Below are positions 64,000 to 64,000 of a DNA stretch of 64,000 nt, piece after piece (positions within the stretch are counted from its first letter, which is position 1; the number at the start of each line of letters is the position of its first letter). The translations under genes were made by a program, and so were the position numbers. The notes below the pieces were generated by a model. It saw only the letters and a list, made by a program, of their open reading frames with translations. It was not told where the DNA came from and did not search any database. Origin of the DNA: an uncultured Pelagibacteraceae bacterium (GTDB lineage Bacteria; Pseudomonadota; Alphaproteobacteria; Pelagibacterales; AG-422-B15); the NCBI GenBank assembly GCA_902613805.1, contig CACMIV010000002.1:248001-312000 (forward strand), read 5' to 3'.

Positions 64000-64000
64000 A

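Noticed and set aside
1-64000. CRISPR arrays, IS elements, prophage or integron signatures
   Set aside because: No regularly spaced direct repeats, transposase or integrase genes were seen.

Overview
The window is a dense, AT-rich bacterial chromosome segment with gene content and gene order typical of Alphaproteobacteria. Markers of that lineage include NDUFA12, a DUF2155 protein, a DUF2066 protein, a DUF1192 protein, an Hda-type DnaA paralogue, an RNase E with an acidic insert in its S1 domain, and the blocks mrcA-prfB, yfgM-bamB-der, lptF-lptG-lptD-surA-rsmA and rpsF-rpsR-rplI. LptF, LptG, LptD, BamB, PBP1A and AnmK imply a Gram-negative cell with LPS and peptidoglycan. Very short gaps, frequent 1-20 bp overlaps, small variants of standard proteins and genes missing from otherwise conserved blocks suggest a streamlined, probably marine, free-living alphaproteobacterium. 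The exact clade cannot be fixed from this window. No mobile element, prophage or CRISPR array was seen.

Layout. 1-8100 is the accessory part: the N-terminal part of msrA, a putative methyltransferase, a DUF1192/small membrane protein pair, a five-gene operon of very small proteins (GYD, ABM, SnoaL and two others) divergent from an HSDL2-like SDR, a 57-aa zinc-ribbon gene, a structured intergenic RNA candidate flanked by two terminators, a secreted CIA30 protein with a membrane partner, a TauD-type dioxygenase and tRNA-Lys(UUU). 8105-14850 is one leftward operon, cysE-iscR-sufB-sufC-sufD-sufS-sufU-msrB-sufT, for cysteine-derived sulfur transfer into Fe-S clusters. A near-consensus IscR type 1 operator lies over its promoter. 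14952-24000 has a hydrolase, anmK and tyrS, and the leftward mrcA-prfB-asmA-like operon; prfB needs a programmed +1 frameshift. 24220-29628 runs rightward: rne, an M48 protease, aroQ, accB and accC. 29623-42825 holds the DUF2155-NDUFA12 pair, B12-dependent nrdJ, aspS and rnd, hda-pgsA-like-DUF2066, purM-purN, ndk and pepA. 42866-48531 is the LPS export/assembly block ending in rsmA. 48533-52316 is leftward gmk-fabF-acpP-fabG-fabD. 52386-59726 is rightward rpsF-rpsR-rplI, dnaB, alr, an RND/MMPL transporter, cvpA and an SDR. 59719-64000 is leftward der-bamB-yfgM-panB, a cupin gene and the C-terminus of one further gene.

Most striking points: a Der GTPase with only one GTPase domain, a structured orphan RNA candidate between two terminators, the IscR operator, an RNase E without its zinc-link cysteines, an HSDL2-like SDR with Gly in place of its catalytic Ser, the operon of small ferredoxin-fold proteins, and two genes below 60 codons (57-aa zinc ribbon; 33-aa ORF before NDUFA12).
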